DNA of 64,000 bases from Buchnera aphidicola (Uroleucon sonchi) (lineage in GTDB: Bacteria > Pseudomonadota > Gammaproteobacteria > Enterobacterales > Enterobacteriaceae). The DNA lies in the NCBI RefSeq assembly GCF_011035165.1, contig NZ_CP047588.1:310001-374000 (forward strand), in the 5' to 3' direction. The position numbers and the translations under genes are program-made. Numbering within the stretch: position 1 is the stretch's first letter; each line of letters starts with the position of its first letter. The notes beneath the pieces are model-generated. The model was not told where the DNA came from and did no database searches. It saw only the letters and a program-made list of their open reading frames with translations. Shown piece by piece: positions 41,734-51,755 of the stretch.

Positions 41734-43266
41734 TTAAAGTTTTTTATAAGAAATGTGCAACCACTGTATTCCTAAAATATATAATGTAAATAAATATCCA
41801 AAACTAGCAATGAAAATTACAAAACATAAACGTATAATTTTATAAAAAAAAGATCCTATATGCCAAATTGGCATAATTTTTAATAAAAATATTAAAATTA
41901 ACAACATCACGAATGTTGCAATAATGATATGAAATAGAAAAACATACTCACTTAATCTAAAATAGATGATATTTTTTACGTACAACTCCCGAAAAAGTAA
42001 TAAAACATTAATCCAACTGGATATACTAATAGATAAAGCAAGACCAGCATGTTTAAAGTAAAAAATTGAAATTGGGTTAATTAATTGAATTGATATAAGT
42101 GTTAATAATGAAATTTTTATTGGAATATTCATTTCTTCTCGAGCATAAAAAGATAAAGTTAAAACTTTTACTAAAACAAAAGCAATTAAACCAAAAGAAT
42201 ATAATTTTAATACCTGAGCTGTCATATCAACATCAAATTCTGTAAATTTTCCATATTGAAAAAGTACTATAATTATAGGTTTAGCTAACACAAACAATCC
42301 TAAAGCACTAGGAATAGATAAAATAAAAGCAATTCGAAAACCCCAATTTAATAATTGTTTATATTCTAAATGTATACTTTTTTTGAAGTATTGAGTCAGA
42401 GGAGTAAATAAAATAGTACTTAATGATACACCTAAAATACTAACAGGAAATTCTATTAATCGATCAGCATAATATATCCAGGATATAGATCCTGCGCTTA
42501 ATAACGAACTAAAAATAGTATTAATTACTAAAGATATTTGATTTGCAGATATTCCTAAAATAGCTAATCCCATTTTCTTTAAAATTCTTAAAAGACCAGT
42601 ATGATAAAAATTTATTTTTGGCATCACTAACATATTAATTTTATATAAAAATGGAAATTGATAAAACAATTGAATTAAACCACCTATAATTACAGCCCAT
42701 GATAAAACAATAATTGACGGGTAAAAAAAAGTATTAAAAAATATAGAAAAAAAAATCAAACTAATATTTAAAAATATTGGAGATAAAGCTGGAATAGCGA
42801 AATAGTTCCAACTGTTTAAAATTGCTGCACATAATGAAGATAAAGAAATTAATAAAATGTAAGGAAACATGATTATTAACAAATTTGCAGATAATATTAA
42901 TTGATCAGGTTGTTTTGAAAAACCTGGAGCAGTGATCTTAATTATAAATTGAGAACAAAACATCCCTGAAATAATTATGAATAACAGAATACAAATCATA
43001 AAACCAGAAATAGAAGAAATCAAATTTTTTATATATTTTTTATTTTTATGATTTTTGTACTCTATAAATACCGGAGTGAAGCATTGAGCAAAAGCACTTT
43101 CAGTAATACGACGTAATAAATTAGGGATTTTGAAGGATATAAAAAAAGCATCAGTGTAAATAGATGCTCCAAACATACTAGCAATTAAAATATCACGAAT
43201 AAAACCTAATATACGACATATGAAAGTCATAAAACTAATAGATATTAAAGATTTTAAAAGATTCAT
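41734..43266 (-). CDS. murJ: MurJ (MviN), lipid II flippase
   Basis: Moves the peptidoglycan precursor lipid II across the inner membrane. The 510 residues (E. coli 511) form about 14 hydrophobic segments and contain the family start SISFMTFICRILGFIRDILIA, FGASIYTDAFFISFKIPNLLRR (here given in part: DAFFISFKIPNLLRR, about 38-52), FAQCFTPVF and SWIYYADRLIEFP (about 262). Conserved arginines near the N-terminal cavity are present. It neighbours the flagellar cluster as in E. coli. Its retention implies cell wall synthesis is still active. Confidence 0.94.
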   Translation of the reverse strand: MNLLKSLISISFMTFICRILGFIRDILIASMFGASIYTDAFFISFKIPNLLRRITESAFAQCFTPVFIEYKNHKNKKYIKNLISSISGFMICILLFIIISGMFCSQFIIKITAPGFSKQPDQLILSANLLIIMFPYILLISLSSLCAAILNSWNYFAIPALSPIFLNISLIFFSIFFNTFFYPSIIVLSWAVIIGGLIQLFYQFPFLYKINMLVMPKINFYHTGLLRILKKMGLAILGISANQISLVINTIFSSLLSAGSISWIYYADRLIEFPVSILGVSLSTILFTPLTQYFKKSIHLEYKQLLNWGFRIAFILSIPSALGLFVLAKPIIIVLFQYGKFTEFDVDMTAQVLKLYSFGLIAFVLVKVLTLSFYAREEMNIPIKISLLTLISIQLINPISIFYFKHAGLALSISISSWINVLLLFRELYVKNIIYFRLSEYVFLFHIIIATFVMLLILIFLLKIMPIWHIGSFFYKIIRLCFVIFIASFGYLFTLYILGIQWLHISYKKL

Positions 43267-43516
43267 GCTAAAATAACCTATATAGTCTAAAAAAATATTT
43301 TAACATGCACTCATGAAGATATTTAAAATAAATTTTTTACAACTATTCTGAAATAAATTTTTAACATATGTATATAATTTTTTAATTCCTAAATAGGTGA
43401 TATATTTTTTTAAAAAACTATCAATATTTTCTATAGTAAAAATTTTTATATATTACTAATAATATCTATAATTAAACATTATTGTTTTAGATTCGATATT
43501 TTCAATTTAATTTCAA

Positions 43517-43921
43517 TTAAATCTTTAAGTCAATGTTTGTATTATTAATTATAGATATTTCATGAACGCCAAATAATTCTAAAAATTTTTGATTTAAATA
43601 AAAGTTTTTATTCATTATAATTTTATTTTGACGATTTAAATTTCTTAATAAAATACATTTTTTATTTATCTGTTTAATATAATGATTTAATTCTTCATCT
43701 TTATACGGTAAAAAAATAGAATTTTTTTTTTCAAACAATAATTTTTCTTGATTTGCAATAAAATACTCTTTAAATAACTTTTCTTTTTTTTTTATAATAG
43801 ATTCTAAAAGATGAATATTATTACTGATATTTAATAAAATAATATTTTCTCTATTTAATAATATTTCTATTGAACATAAAATCTTTTCTATTTTTTTTAG
43901 AATGTTTATTAATTTTTTCAT
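43517..43921 (-). CDS. flgN: FlgN, flagellar export chaperone
   Basis: In enterobacteria FlgN binds the hook-filament junction proteins FlgK and FlgL and brings them to the export gate. The 134 residues (E. coli 138) are weakly conserved, predicted all-helical, and recognised mainly by LLRNLNRQNKIIMNKNFYLN (about 91-110) resembling the E. coli QLRQMNQHN region, and by position between murJ and flgA. A T10 (A10 in mRNA) at 43722-43731 is in frame. The 250 bases between this gene and murJ (43267-43516) hold no recognisable gene. Confidence 0.75.
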   Translation of the reverse strand: MKKLINILKKIEKILCSIEILLNRENIILLNISNNIHLLESIIKKKEKLFKEYFIANQEKLLFEKKNSIFLPYKDEELNHYIKQINKKCILLRNLNRQNKIIMNKNFYLNQKFLELFGVHEISIINNTNIDLKI

Positions 43922-44011
43922 ATTAATATTTTAACATTACTTGGAGTAAAATGTATAATCTCTTATCTTTGCATAAAGATGTTATTACATCAATAAAAAA
44001 ATATATTTATT

Positions 44012-44695
44012 TTACAAAGAAATAATAACTTTACCATCTTTGTTTACAATACCATTAATAATTTTCCCAAAGTTTGTTTTGACACGTATTTTATCATTTT
44101 CAGCTCCATTGTTTAATGCTTTTGCTTTTGTTGAAATAGTAAAATTATTACCTTGAATAATAATTTCTACCTCTTGATTAATATGAACTAACCAAATTGG
44201 ACGAGTCATAAATGACGTAATGATTTGTAATGGGAAAATATCACGTACACTCACTCGACCTACAATATCTTGTTTTTTTTGATAAGCATGATTAGGTAAG
44301 TTATCTAAACGACCTATTAAAGTTTTTAAATCTGATTCTTTTATTATCATGCCATGGCGTATATACTTATGCGCAACAATATATTCTCCTTTAGATTGAA
44401 CTTCTACTGTCAAGTAATATTTTGATTGATTACAAGTTAGTAACAAATCAAATAGTCCAATAGTATGCATATTATTTAAAATAGAAAAAATAGGTCTTTG
44501 ACAAAATTTAATTTTTTTATTTAATGGGGTACGTATTATTACATTAATATTATCATGATTAAAAAATTTTTCTTTTTTTAAAAAATTACTTATCTTATCA
44601 GATAAAACAAAAGAATCTAGTAACTTTGCCGAAGCGGACAAAGAATTTACTGATATAAAAACGAAAAATAAAATAAAATATATTTTTGTCTTCAT
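44012..44695 (-). CDS. flgA: FlgA, P-ring assembly chaperone
   Basis: Periplasmic chaperone for FlgI. The 227 residues (E. coli 219) start with a signal peptide (about 1-23, ending SASA), followed by the diverged N-terminal domain and a SAF-like C-terminal domain with AHKYIRHGMIIKESDLK (about 128-144), LPNHAYQKKQDIVGRV and a final DKIRVKTNFGKIINGIV. flgM, which follows flgA in E. coli, is absent: only 90 bases separate flgA from flgN. Divergent from flgB. Confidence 0.9.
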   Translation of the reverse strand: MKTKIYFILFFVFISVNSLSASAKLLDSFVLSDKISNFLKKEKFFNHDNINVIIRTPLNKKIKFCQRPIFSILNNMHTIGLFDLLLTCNQSKYYLTVEVQSKGEYIVAHKYIRHGMIIKESDLKTLIGRLDNLPNHAYQKKQDIVGRVSVRDIFPLQIITSFMTRPIWLVHINQEVEIIIQGNNFTISTKAKALNNGAENDKIRVKTNFGKIINGIVNKDGKVIISL

Positions 44696-44958
44696 TAATT
44701 AATTTTTCCTTAATATCAACCTTTATTGTTTGCATTTTTTATTATTTAATTTATATTAACATTTTAAATAATCATTTGCTTGATAGAAATTATATTATAG
44801 TTATAATAAAAAATATTTAGTATAATATAAAAAAATGTTTTTTAGAAGTTTGAAAATATTTCAAAAATTTAAAAATTTTTAAAAAATCGATATTTTAAAA
44901 AAATAAAATATTTCATCAAAAATTTTAAAAAAATTTATATAAATTAAGGATAAAAAAT

Positions 44959-45369
44959 ATGTTCGATAAAATCAATCACATATTTGATTTTAGTCAACAA
45001 GCATTAAATGTATATGCTAAAAGACAAGAAATTTTATCTTCGAATATTGCTAATGCTGATACACCTGGATATAAAGCGATAGATATTGATTTTAAAAATG
45101 AATTTAATAAAATACTCAAAAAACGTAAAAATCATACATTGTTGATTAATTTAGACAGAACGTCTCCTAATCACTTACATGCTAAATCTGAAAATAATTT
45201 TTATTTAGAAACATTGCCTGTATTTACTAATCAAATTAAAAAAGATGGTAATACAGTTAATATGGATCGAGAAAGAATTGAATTTCTTAATAACAGCTTA
45301 AAATATCAAGCTAATTTAATTTTTTTAAAAAATCAAATTAAAAATATGATATATGTTATAAAAGGATAA
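44959..45369 (+). CDS. flgB: FlgB, flagellar proximal rod protein
   Basis: Rod subunit next to the MS ring. The 136 residues (E. coli 138) show the rod/hook N-terminal signature ILSSNIANADTPGYKAIDIDF (SSNIANADTPGYKA, about 32-45) and the C-terminal NTVNMDRERIEFLNNSLKY. An AAGGA ribosome site precedes the ATG. First gene of the plus-strand run flgB to flgK, whose genes are nearly contiguous. Confidence 0.95.
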   Translation: MFDKINHIFDFSQQALNVYAKRQEILSSNIANADTPGYKAIDIDFKNEFNKILKKRKNHTLLINLDRTSPNHLHAKSENNFYLETLPVFTNQIKKDGNTVNMDRERIEFLNNSLKYQANLIFLKNQIKNMIYVIKG

Positions 45370-45378
45370 CTTTAAATT

Positions 45379-45789
45379 ATGTCTCTTTTAAATATATTTA
45401 ACATTGCTGGATCAGGAATGATTGCTCAATCAGAAAAAATAAATGTTATTGCTAGTAATTTAGCTAATATAGACAGTGTAACTTATAAAAATGGAAAATT
45501 TTATCCTTATATTGCTAAACAAGTAATTTTTTCGTCAGATAATTTAGAAAATTCTAATATATCTGGAGTTAAAGTATCTCATATAATTAATAGTTCAAAT
45601 CCCATGAACATAATATATGATCCGAGTAGTCCTATGGCAAATAATGAAGGATATGTTGTAAAATCAAATGTTAATCCTATTACAGAAATGGTCAACAATA
45701 TTTCAGCATCAAGAAGCTATCAAGCTAATATAGAAGTATTAAAAACAGCAAAAAATATGATTCTAAAAACATTAACAATTGGAGAATAA
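45379..45789 (+). CDS. flgC: FlgC, flagellar proximal rod protein
   Basis: Rod subunit. The 136 residues (E. coli 134) contain NIAGSGMIAQSEKINVIASN followed by LANIDSVTYKNGKFYPY, and the C-terminal GYVVKSNVNPITEMVNNISA and RSYQANIEVLKTAKNMILKTL. It starts nine bases after flgB. The usual PYR motif after the N-terminal helix has become FYPYIAKQ, a modest change. Confidence 0.95.
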   Translation: MSLLNIFNIAGSGMIAQSEKINVIASNLANIDSVTYKNGKFYPYIAKQVIFSSDNLENSNISGVKVSHIINSSNPMNIIYDPSSPMANNEGYVVKSNVNPITEMVNNISASRSYQANIEVLKTAKNMILKTLTIGE

Positions 45790-45800
45790 TTAAGATAAAT

Positions 45801-46481
45801 ATGATCACTTATCAAACTATAAATAATCATTTTATACAACAAAATCATACTATTCTTCCAAACAATTCAACAGATTCATCTAATCCATTGAATTTACAAA
45901 AAAATTTTTTAACTTTATTAATTGCTCAAATTCAAAATCAAGATCCTACCAATCCTATTAAAAATACTGAATTAACATCACAATTAGCACAAATTAATAT
46001 AGCCAGTGGTATAGAAAAATTAAATAATTCTGTAAATCAAGTATCAAACCAAATTAATAATAGTCAAAAAATTCAATTGACTTCATTAATTGGACGTCAC
46101 ATCATGATACCTAATAATCAAATTATACATACTAAAGATATTCCAACAAAATTTGGAATAGAATTAATTAGTCATGCTACTTTAATTAAAGTAAATATTT
46201 TAGATCATAATAACAACATTTTATATGAAAAAACGATAAAAAATAAAGAACCAGGAATATATACTTTTTCATGGGACGGAAAAGATCTACATAATAATAT
46301 TATGACAACTGGAAAATACTATATTTCCGTAACAGCTACAAATAATAATAAAATAGTTCCGGTGGAAAGTTTGTCAGAATCAGTAGTACATAACATTATC
46401 ACATCTTCTTCGGATCCTATAATTGATTTAGGACCAGAAGGAAATATAAAACCATTTGATATTCGAGCAATTCTTGAATAA
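45801..46481 (+). CDS. flgD: FlgD, hook-cap (scaffolding) protein
   Basis: Caps the growing hook and guides FlgE assembly. The 226 residues (E. coli 231) carry the conserved FLTLLIAQIQNQDPTNPIKN (about 36-55), TELTSQLAQIN and the C-terminal FlgD Ig-like/tudor part with YTFSWDGKDLHNNIMTTGKY (about 153-172). Downstream of flgC by 11 bases. Confidence 0.93.
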   Translation: MITYQTINNHFIQQNHTILPNNSTDSSNPLNLQKNFLTLLIAQIQNQDPTNPIKNTELTSQLAQINIASGIEKLNNSVNQVSNQINNSQKIQLTSLIGRHIMIPNNQIIHTKDIPTKFGIELISHATLIKVNILDHNNNILYEKTIKNKEPGIYTFSWDGKDLHNNIMTTGKYYISVTATNNNKIVPVESLSESVVHNIITSSSDPIIDLGPEGNIKPFDIRAILE

Positions 46482-46526
46482 ACATTCAATAATCTTTAAA
46501 CAATTAACTAAAAGGAAAAAGAAATT

Positions 46527-47738
46527 ATGTCAGAATCAGCGAATGGATTACGAGTTATTAATGATTCTTTAGTATTGACATCTAGCAACATCGCTAATAC
46601 ATCTACTATAGGATATAAATCTAGTAAACCTGTTTTTTTTGATATATTTTCTACATCAGTATATTCGAAAAATCCTGTTGCTAATGGTGTTAGTATTTTA
46701 AGAAATATACAAGATTTTAGTAATGGAACATTAATATCAACTAATCGGGATCTAGATATAGGAATTGCAAACGAAGGATTTTTTCGTGTTTTAGATTCTA
46801 AAGGTGACATACATTACACAAGAAATGGTCAATTTATACTGGATAACAACAAAAATATTGTAAATATGCAAGGAATGTATTTAACAGGTTATAATCAAAA
46901 ACATGTAAATAATGTGTTTGATACATCTAATATAGAAAAAATTAATTTAAAGAATGCGTATAAATTAGAATGCAAACCAACAACTGAAATAAAATTTCAA
47001 GCATATTTAAATAGTCAGATGAATAAAATTTCAAATACAAATAATTCTAATGATTCATCAGCTGATTTAGAAGCATATACCAATAGTATTAATATATATA
47101 AAAAAAATGGTGAAAAAGAAAAAATTGATATTTCATTTAGTAAACTAGAAAATAATAAATGGCAAGTCCATGTTAAATCAAATAATCCGGATAATGAAGC
47201 TGGTATTGATCAAAATTTTGAATTGAAATTTTCTCCAAACGGAGAATTAACGTCTGATAGTATAATGAATATTAAATCTAATAACTCACAATATAGTAAT
47301 ATTAAATTAGATTTAACTGGTACTGTAGAAACAAAAGAAACAAATAATAATTTTGAACAACCTAGTCAAAATGGATATTCTCGAAGCAAATTAAAATATT
47401 TTACTATTTCACCTAACGGAGAAATTATTGGAGCATATGAAAACCAACAAAATAAAATAATAGGTCAAATATTATTGTCTAAATTTATCAGCCCTGAAAA
47501 TCTTCGACCTGAAACTGGCAATTTATGGTCTGCTACTGCTGAAACTGGAACAGAAATAATTGGTATAGCAGGACAATCTGGTTTTGGTACTTTAGTAAGT
47601 AGGTCCTTAGAAATGTCTAATGTAGATTTAAATAAAGAATTAATTAACATGATTGTTCAACAACGTAATTATCAATCAAATGTTCAGTCCTTTAAAGCAG
47701 AAGATAAAATGATAAATACATTAATTAATTTACGTTAA
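46527..47738 (+). CDS. flgE: FlgE, flagellar hook protein
   Basis: Subunit of the hook. The 403 residues (E. coli 402) keep the axial N-terminus (LTSSNIANTSTIGYKSSKPVF, read here as SSNIANTSTIGYKSS), the NEGFFRVLDSKG and YTRNGQF motifs (about 75-105), variable surface domains rich in N and S (about 135-285), and the C-terminal SNVDLNKELINMIVQQRNYQ with the final INLR. The start was chosen at the ATG behind AAAAGGAAAAAG. FlgE surface domains differ most from E. coli, as is usual. Confidence 0.95.
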   Translation: MSESANGLRVINDSLVLTSSNIANTSTIGYKSSKPVFFDIFSTSVYSKNPVANGVSILRNIQDFSNGTLISTNRDLDIGIANEGFFRVLDSKGDIHYTRNGQFILDNNKNIVNMQGMYLTGYNQKHVNNVFDTSNIEKINLKNAYKLECKPTTEIKFQAYLNSQMNKISNTNNSNDSSADLEAYTNSINIYKKNGEKEKIDISFSKLENNKWQVHVKSNNPDNEAGIDQNFELKFSPNGELTSDSIMNIKSNNSQYSNIKLDLTGTVETKETNNNFEQPSQNGYSRSKLKYFTISPNGEIIGAYENQQNKIIGQILLSKFISPENLRPETGNLWSATAETGTEIIGIAGQSGFGTLVSRSLEMSNVDLNKELINMIVQQRNYQSNVQSFKAEDKMINTLINLR

Positions 47739-47767
47739 ATATATTATGAATAAGGTTTAAAAATATC

Positions 47768-48508
47768 ATGGATAATTCAATATACGAATCTATGACAGCA
47801 GCTAATCGACTGTTAGAAAAACAAAATATTATTTCTAATAATTTAGCTAATATTTCTACAACTGGTTTCAAAGAAAAATTTATTTTTATAATACATAATG
47901 ATATAAACGATGATTATTATAATAATATTCGAGAATATTATAATCTTACTTCAGGGGGGCTAGATCATACCAACAGAAATTTAGACGTATATGTTAAAGG
48001 TGACGGTTGGTTAGTCGTAAAAGATGCTAATGGAAAAGAAGCATATACAAAAAACGGTCATTTAAATATTAATCAAAAAAACCAATTAACTATTCAGAAT
48101 CATACAGTTGTAGGAAACAATTGCAGTATTATTGTTCCAAATAATGGAACTTTAAACATTTTATCTAATGGAGTTATTCAATTAATACAAAATTATCATA
48201 ATCATATTATTAAAAATAAAATAGGTTCATTAAAATTAGTACATCTACCTATTAATGATTTAATACATAAAGAAAATGGATTATTTTATTTAAAAAATAA
48301 TAGTAAAAAAGCAAATTACAACACTATTAAACATAGTAATGATATACGTTTACAATCTGGTATGTTAGAATCCAGCAATGTTAATTCTGCACAAAATATG
48401 ATTGAATTAATCTCAAATGCCAGACAATTTGAAATGCAAATGAAAATGATATCTACATACAATCAAAATGCAGAATATGCAAATCAATTGATAAATATTA
48501 ACAATTAA
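47768..48508 (+). CDS. flgF: FlgF, flagellar proximal rod protein
   Basis: Rod subunit. The 246 residues (E. coli 251) show [36 protein letters not shown], the central [17 protein letters not shown] and YTKNGHL motifs (about 73-100) and the C-terminal [20 protein letters not shown] followed by [11 protein letters not shown]. Middle part (about 110-190) is diverged and N-rich. Confidence 0.94.
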   Translation: MDNSIYESMTAANRLLEKQNIISNNLANISTTGFKEKFIFIIHNDINDDYYNNIREYYNLTSGGLDHTNRNLDVYVKGDGWLVVKDANGKEAYTKNGHLNINQKNQLTIQNHTVVGNNCSIIVPNNGTLNILSNGVIQLIQNYHNHIIKNKIGSLKLVHLPINDLIHKENGLFYLKNNSKKANYNTIKHSNDIRLQSGMLESSNVNSAQNMIELISNARQFEMQMKMISTYNQNAEYANQLININN

Positions 48509-48529
48509 CATAAGTAGGATAAAATAGTT

Positions 48530-49312
48530 ATGATGTCTTCTTTATGGATTGCTAAAACTGGACTTGATGCTCAGCAAATTAATATGAACGTTATTTCTAA
48601 TAACTTAGCTAATGTAAGTACTAATGGATTTAAACGATCTAGAGCAGTTTTTGAAGATTTAATGTATCAAAATATACATGAAGCTGGCGCAAATTCTTCT
48701 ATGGATACAACATTACCGTCAGGATTACAAATAGGAACCGGAGTAAGACCAGTATCAACTGAACGAATTCATAGTCAAGGAAATTTATCTAAAACCGATT
48801 CTTTAAAAGATGTTGCAATTAATGGACCAGGTTTTTTTCAAGTACAATTACCGGATGGAAATATCGCGTATACACGTGATGGTTCTTTTCAATTAGATCA
48901 AAATGGTCAATTAGTAACAAATAGTGGTTTTTCTATTTTGCCTGAATTAATTATTCCACCTAATGCTACAAACATTAATATAGCACGAGATGGCGTGGTT
49001 AGCGTAATTACACAAGGACAAACACAGCCTACTGTTATAGGTCAATTAAGCATAACAAATTTTATTAATAATTCTGGATTAGAAAGTTTAGGAGAAAATT
49101 TATATCAAGAAACACTAGCATCAGGTGCTCCAATTGATAGCACTCCTGGTTTAAATGGAACAGGATTATTGTACCAAGGATACGTAGAAACTTCTAATGT
49201 GAATGTAGCTGAAGAATTAGTTAATATGATTCAAACACAACGAGCATATGAAATAAATAGTAAATCTATTAGTACATCGGATCAAATGTTACAAAAACTA
49301 TCACAATTATAA
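48530..49312 (+). CDS. flgG: FlgG, flagellar distal rod protein
   Basis: Distal rod subunit. All 260 residues match the E. coli length, with [72 protein letters not shown] and a C-terminus of [20 protein letters not shown] then [16 protein letters not shown]. Markedly better conserved than flgE, flgF or flgK, suggesting strong constraint on the rod. Confidence 0.97.
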   Translation: MMSSLWIAKTGLDAQQINMNVISNNLANVSTNGFKRSRAVFEDLMYQNIHEAGANSSMDTTLPSGLQIGTGVRPVSTERIHSQGNLSKTDSLKDVAINGPGFFQVQLPDGNIAYTRDGSFQLDQNGQLVTNSGFSILPELIIPPNATNINIARDGVVSVITQGQTQPTVIGQLSITNFINNSGLESLGENLYQETLASGAPIDSTPGLNGTGLLYQGYVETSNVNVAEELVNMIQTQRAYEINSKSISTSDQMLQKLSQL

Positions 49313-49395
49313 GTTTTCATATTAAATATATAATGCAATTTATATATTTTTTAAAAATATACTATTAAATATATAATATTAAAGGTAACTTTTTC

Positions 49396-50115
49396 GTGAT
49401 AAAGTTATTTATTTCTAAAATTAAATACTATTGTGCTATTGTTGTTTTATTAACATTGCAAAGCTGTGCTAATTTTGAACAACATAATCCATTAGTAGGA
49501 AATATTAAAACTGCTGTTTCTCCGAATATTTGGCCTAAATTTAATAATGGTTCTCTATTTCAGGAAATAACGCCAGTAAATTATGGGTATCAAGCACTAT
49601 TTGAAGATCATCGTCCACATAATATTGGAGATACAGTCACTGTAGTATTACAAGAAAATATCAGTGCCAGTAATAGTTCATTTTCAGATATAAGTAGACA
49701 TGGTCATACGAATTTAGGTATGAAAATTAACCCTGGACAGTGGAATTCTATATTCGGTTTAAATTTTAACGATGATGCGACTGGATTAGATGCAATAGGT
49801 GGAAATAATTTTCATGGTATAGGCAATAATTCAGCTAAAAATCATTTTACTGGTTTAATTACAGCCACTGTACAATCAGTTTTACCTAATGGTAATTTAA
49901 GAATTATTGGAAAAAAACAAGTATCTATTAACAACGGCACTGAATTTATTCGTTTTTCAGGTGTGATTAACCCTAATAATATAAATAAAAATAATTTTAT
50001 TATATCTACTAACATTGCTGATGCACGAATTGAATATTTTAGTCGTGGAAATATAAATCACGTTCAAAAAATGGGATGGTTTCAAAGATTGTTATTAAAA
50101 ATATCTCCTATATAA
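49396..50115 (+). CDS. flgH: FlgH, L-ring lipoprotein
   Basis: Forms the outer-membrane ring of the basal body. Start at GTG (49396) behind AAAGGTAA. The 239 residues (E. coli 232) begin with a lipoprotein signal and lipobox LQSC (cysteine about residue 27), then [40 protein letters not shown] and [20 protein letters not shown]. As a lipoprotein it should depend on the Lol pathway, whose genes are at 2530-5655. Confidence 0.95.
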   Translation: MIKLFISKIKYYCAIVVLLTLQSCANFEQHNPLVGNIKTAVSPNIWPKFNNGSLFQEITPVNYGYQALFEDHRPHNIGDTVTVVLQENISASNSSFSDISRHGHTNLGMKINPGQWNSIFGLNFNDDATGLDAIGGNNFHGIGNNSAKNHFTGLITATVQSVLPNGNLRIIGKKQVSINNGTEFIRFSGVINPNNINKNNFIISTNIADARIEYFSRGNINHVQKMGWFQRLLLKISPI

Positions 50116-50175
50116 ATATATTGTAATTACAATCATACAATTTTATAACATAATATAATTTTATATTGTATTTAA

Positions 50176-50206
50176 TTTCATAAAGAACATTTTGTTCTTT
50201 ATGAAA
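50176..50206 (+). repeat. Strong hairpin between flgH and flgI
   Basis: A perfect 14-bp inverted repeat with a three-base loop (arms 50176-50189 and 50193-50206, core CATAAAGAACA) in the 186-base gap inside the flg run. It lacks a T run, so it could be a processing or stability element rather than a terminator. Confidence 0.6.
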
Positions 50207-50301
50207 ACTATAAAAAATTAAAAAAATCACAATTTTCATCTGCAACATGTTCACATATATTATAATAATTTTTTAAAAATATATTCATAAAGGTTTATTT
50301 T

Positions 50302-51411
50302 ATGTATAAACAAATATTTTTATTGATGAAATTAATTTTTTTGATTTTTATAAGTTTTTCATCATTTTTACATGCTGAAAAAATACGTGACTTAACTAGT
50401 ATTCAGGGTATTCGAGACAATCAACTAATTGGTTATGGTTTAATCGTAGGTTTAGATGGAACTGGGGATCAATCAACACAAATTCCATTTACTAATCAAT
50501 CGTTAAGTAATATGTTATCACAATTAGGCATAAGTATATCTAAAAATACTAATATGCATTTAAAAAATGTTGCGGCAGTTATTGTTACCGCAAATTTACC
50601 ACCATTTGGTCATACAGGAGAACAGATAGATGTTGTAGTCTCATCTATGGGAAATGCCAAAAGTCTTAAAGGAGGTATGTTATTAATGACTCCTTTAAAA
50701 GGCGCAGATAATAAGATTTATGCAATTGCTCAAGGAAATGTATTTGTATCAGATAAATATAATAATAAAAATCAACGACAATTTATGCATAATAATCAAG
50801 TGAATTCTGGGAAAATTCATAATGGCGCAATCATTGAACGTGAAATTAATACTAATTTTGGAAAACAAAAAACAATTAATTTACAGTTAAATAAAGAAAA
50901 TTTTGGTATAGCACAACGTATAAGTGATATGATTAATGTTAAATATCCTGATACAGCTACTCCTATTGACGCAAAAACAGTGCAATTGAATACTTCACCA
51001 AATAATGATATACAAGTACATATGCTTTCCAATATTCAAGATATAGATGTCACCCTGCCTGAACAAGAGGCAAAAGTTGTAGTTAATACACGTACTGGTT
51101 CAGTAGTTATTAATAAATCAGTAAAATTACGATCTTGTGTTATATCTAATAGCGATATGTCTATAATCATTGATAACATACAAAATGAAAAAAGCAATCT
51201 AAATTTATTTCAATCATTGAATATAAATAATAATTTTAAGAAAAATCAAAATAATAGAGATTATGTAGATAATTTATCTCTTGATAAAGATGATTTAAAT
51301 AATATAGTTAATGCACTTAATGCAATAGGCACTAAAACTGATGAATTAATGTCTCTTTTACAACTAATGCAAAGTGCCGGATGTCTTCATGCTAAATTGG
51401 AAGTGATTTAA
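50302..51411 (+). CDS. flgI: FlgI, P-ring protein
   Basis: Periplasmic ring around the rod. The 369 residues (E. coli 365) start with a signal peptide (about 1-26, ending FLHAEKI), then RDLTSIQGIRDNQLIGYGLI, VGLDGTGDQ, NMHLKNVAAVIVTANLPPF, GEQIDVVVSSMGNAKSLKGG and the C-terminal DELMSLLQLMQSAGCLHAKL. Its stop overlaps the flgJ start by one base (TAATG). Confidence 0.97.
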   Translation: MYKQIFLLMKLIFLIFISFSSFLHAEKIRDLTSIQGIRDNQLIGYGLIVGLDGTGDQSTQIPFTNQSLSNMLSQLGISISKNTNMHLKNVAAVIVTANLPPFGHTGEQIDVVVSSMGNAKSLKGGMLLMTPLKGADNKIYAIAQGNVFVSDKYNNKNQRQFMHNNQVNSGKIHNGAIIEREINTNFGKQKTINLQLNKENFGIAQRISDMINVKYPDTATPIDAKTVQLNTSPNNDIQVHMLSNIQDIDVTLPEQEAKVVVNTRTGSVVINKSVKLRSCVISNSDMSIIIDNIQNEKSNLNLFQSLNINNNFKKNQNNRDYVDNLSLDKDDLNNIVNALNAIGTKTDELMSLLQLMQSAGCLHAKLEVI

Positions 51412-51725
51412 TGAAAGATGAATTATCACTACTGAGTATATCAAATTACAATACACAATTTGTTAATGAACTCAAATATCAAATACATAATAATCCAAAA
51501 AAATATACTGTAGAAACAGCTAAACAAGTAGAAAGTGTATTTATTCAAATATTACTCAAAAGTATGCGTAATACTTTATTAAAAAATGATTTATTTGATA
51601 GCAATCAAAGTCGTTTATATACTGATATATATGATCAAAATATATCTGAAGAAATGAGTAAAAAAGGAATAGGATTAACTGATATTATTTTAAAACAAAT
51701 TCACATGCAAAAAAATATGTTTTAA
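51411..51725 (+). CDS. flgJ: FlgJ, rod-cap domain only
   Basis: In E. coli FlgJ (313 residues) has an N-terminal rod-capping half and a C-terminal muramidase. Here only 104 residues exist, with VETAKQVESVFIQILLKSMR (about 36-55) and SRLYTDIYDQNISEEMSKKG (about 66-85), which belong to the rod-cap half. The muramidase domain is missing entirely, and flgK follows within 31 bases. The reading frame ends cleanly, so this is a stable reduction rather than a recent break. Confidence 0.93.
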   Translation: MKDELSLLSISNYNTQFVNELKYQIHNNPKKYTVETAKQVESVFIQILLKSMRNTLLKNDLFDSNQSRLYTDIYDQNISEEMSKKGIGLTDIILKQIHMQKNMF

Positions 51726-51755
51726 AAAAATATGTTATTTGAAAGGAAGAAAAAT

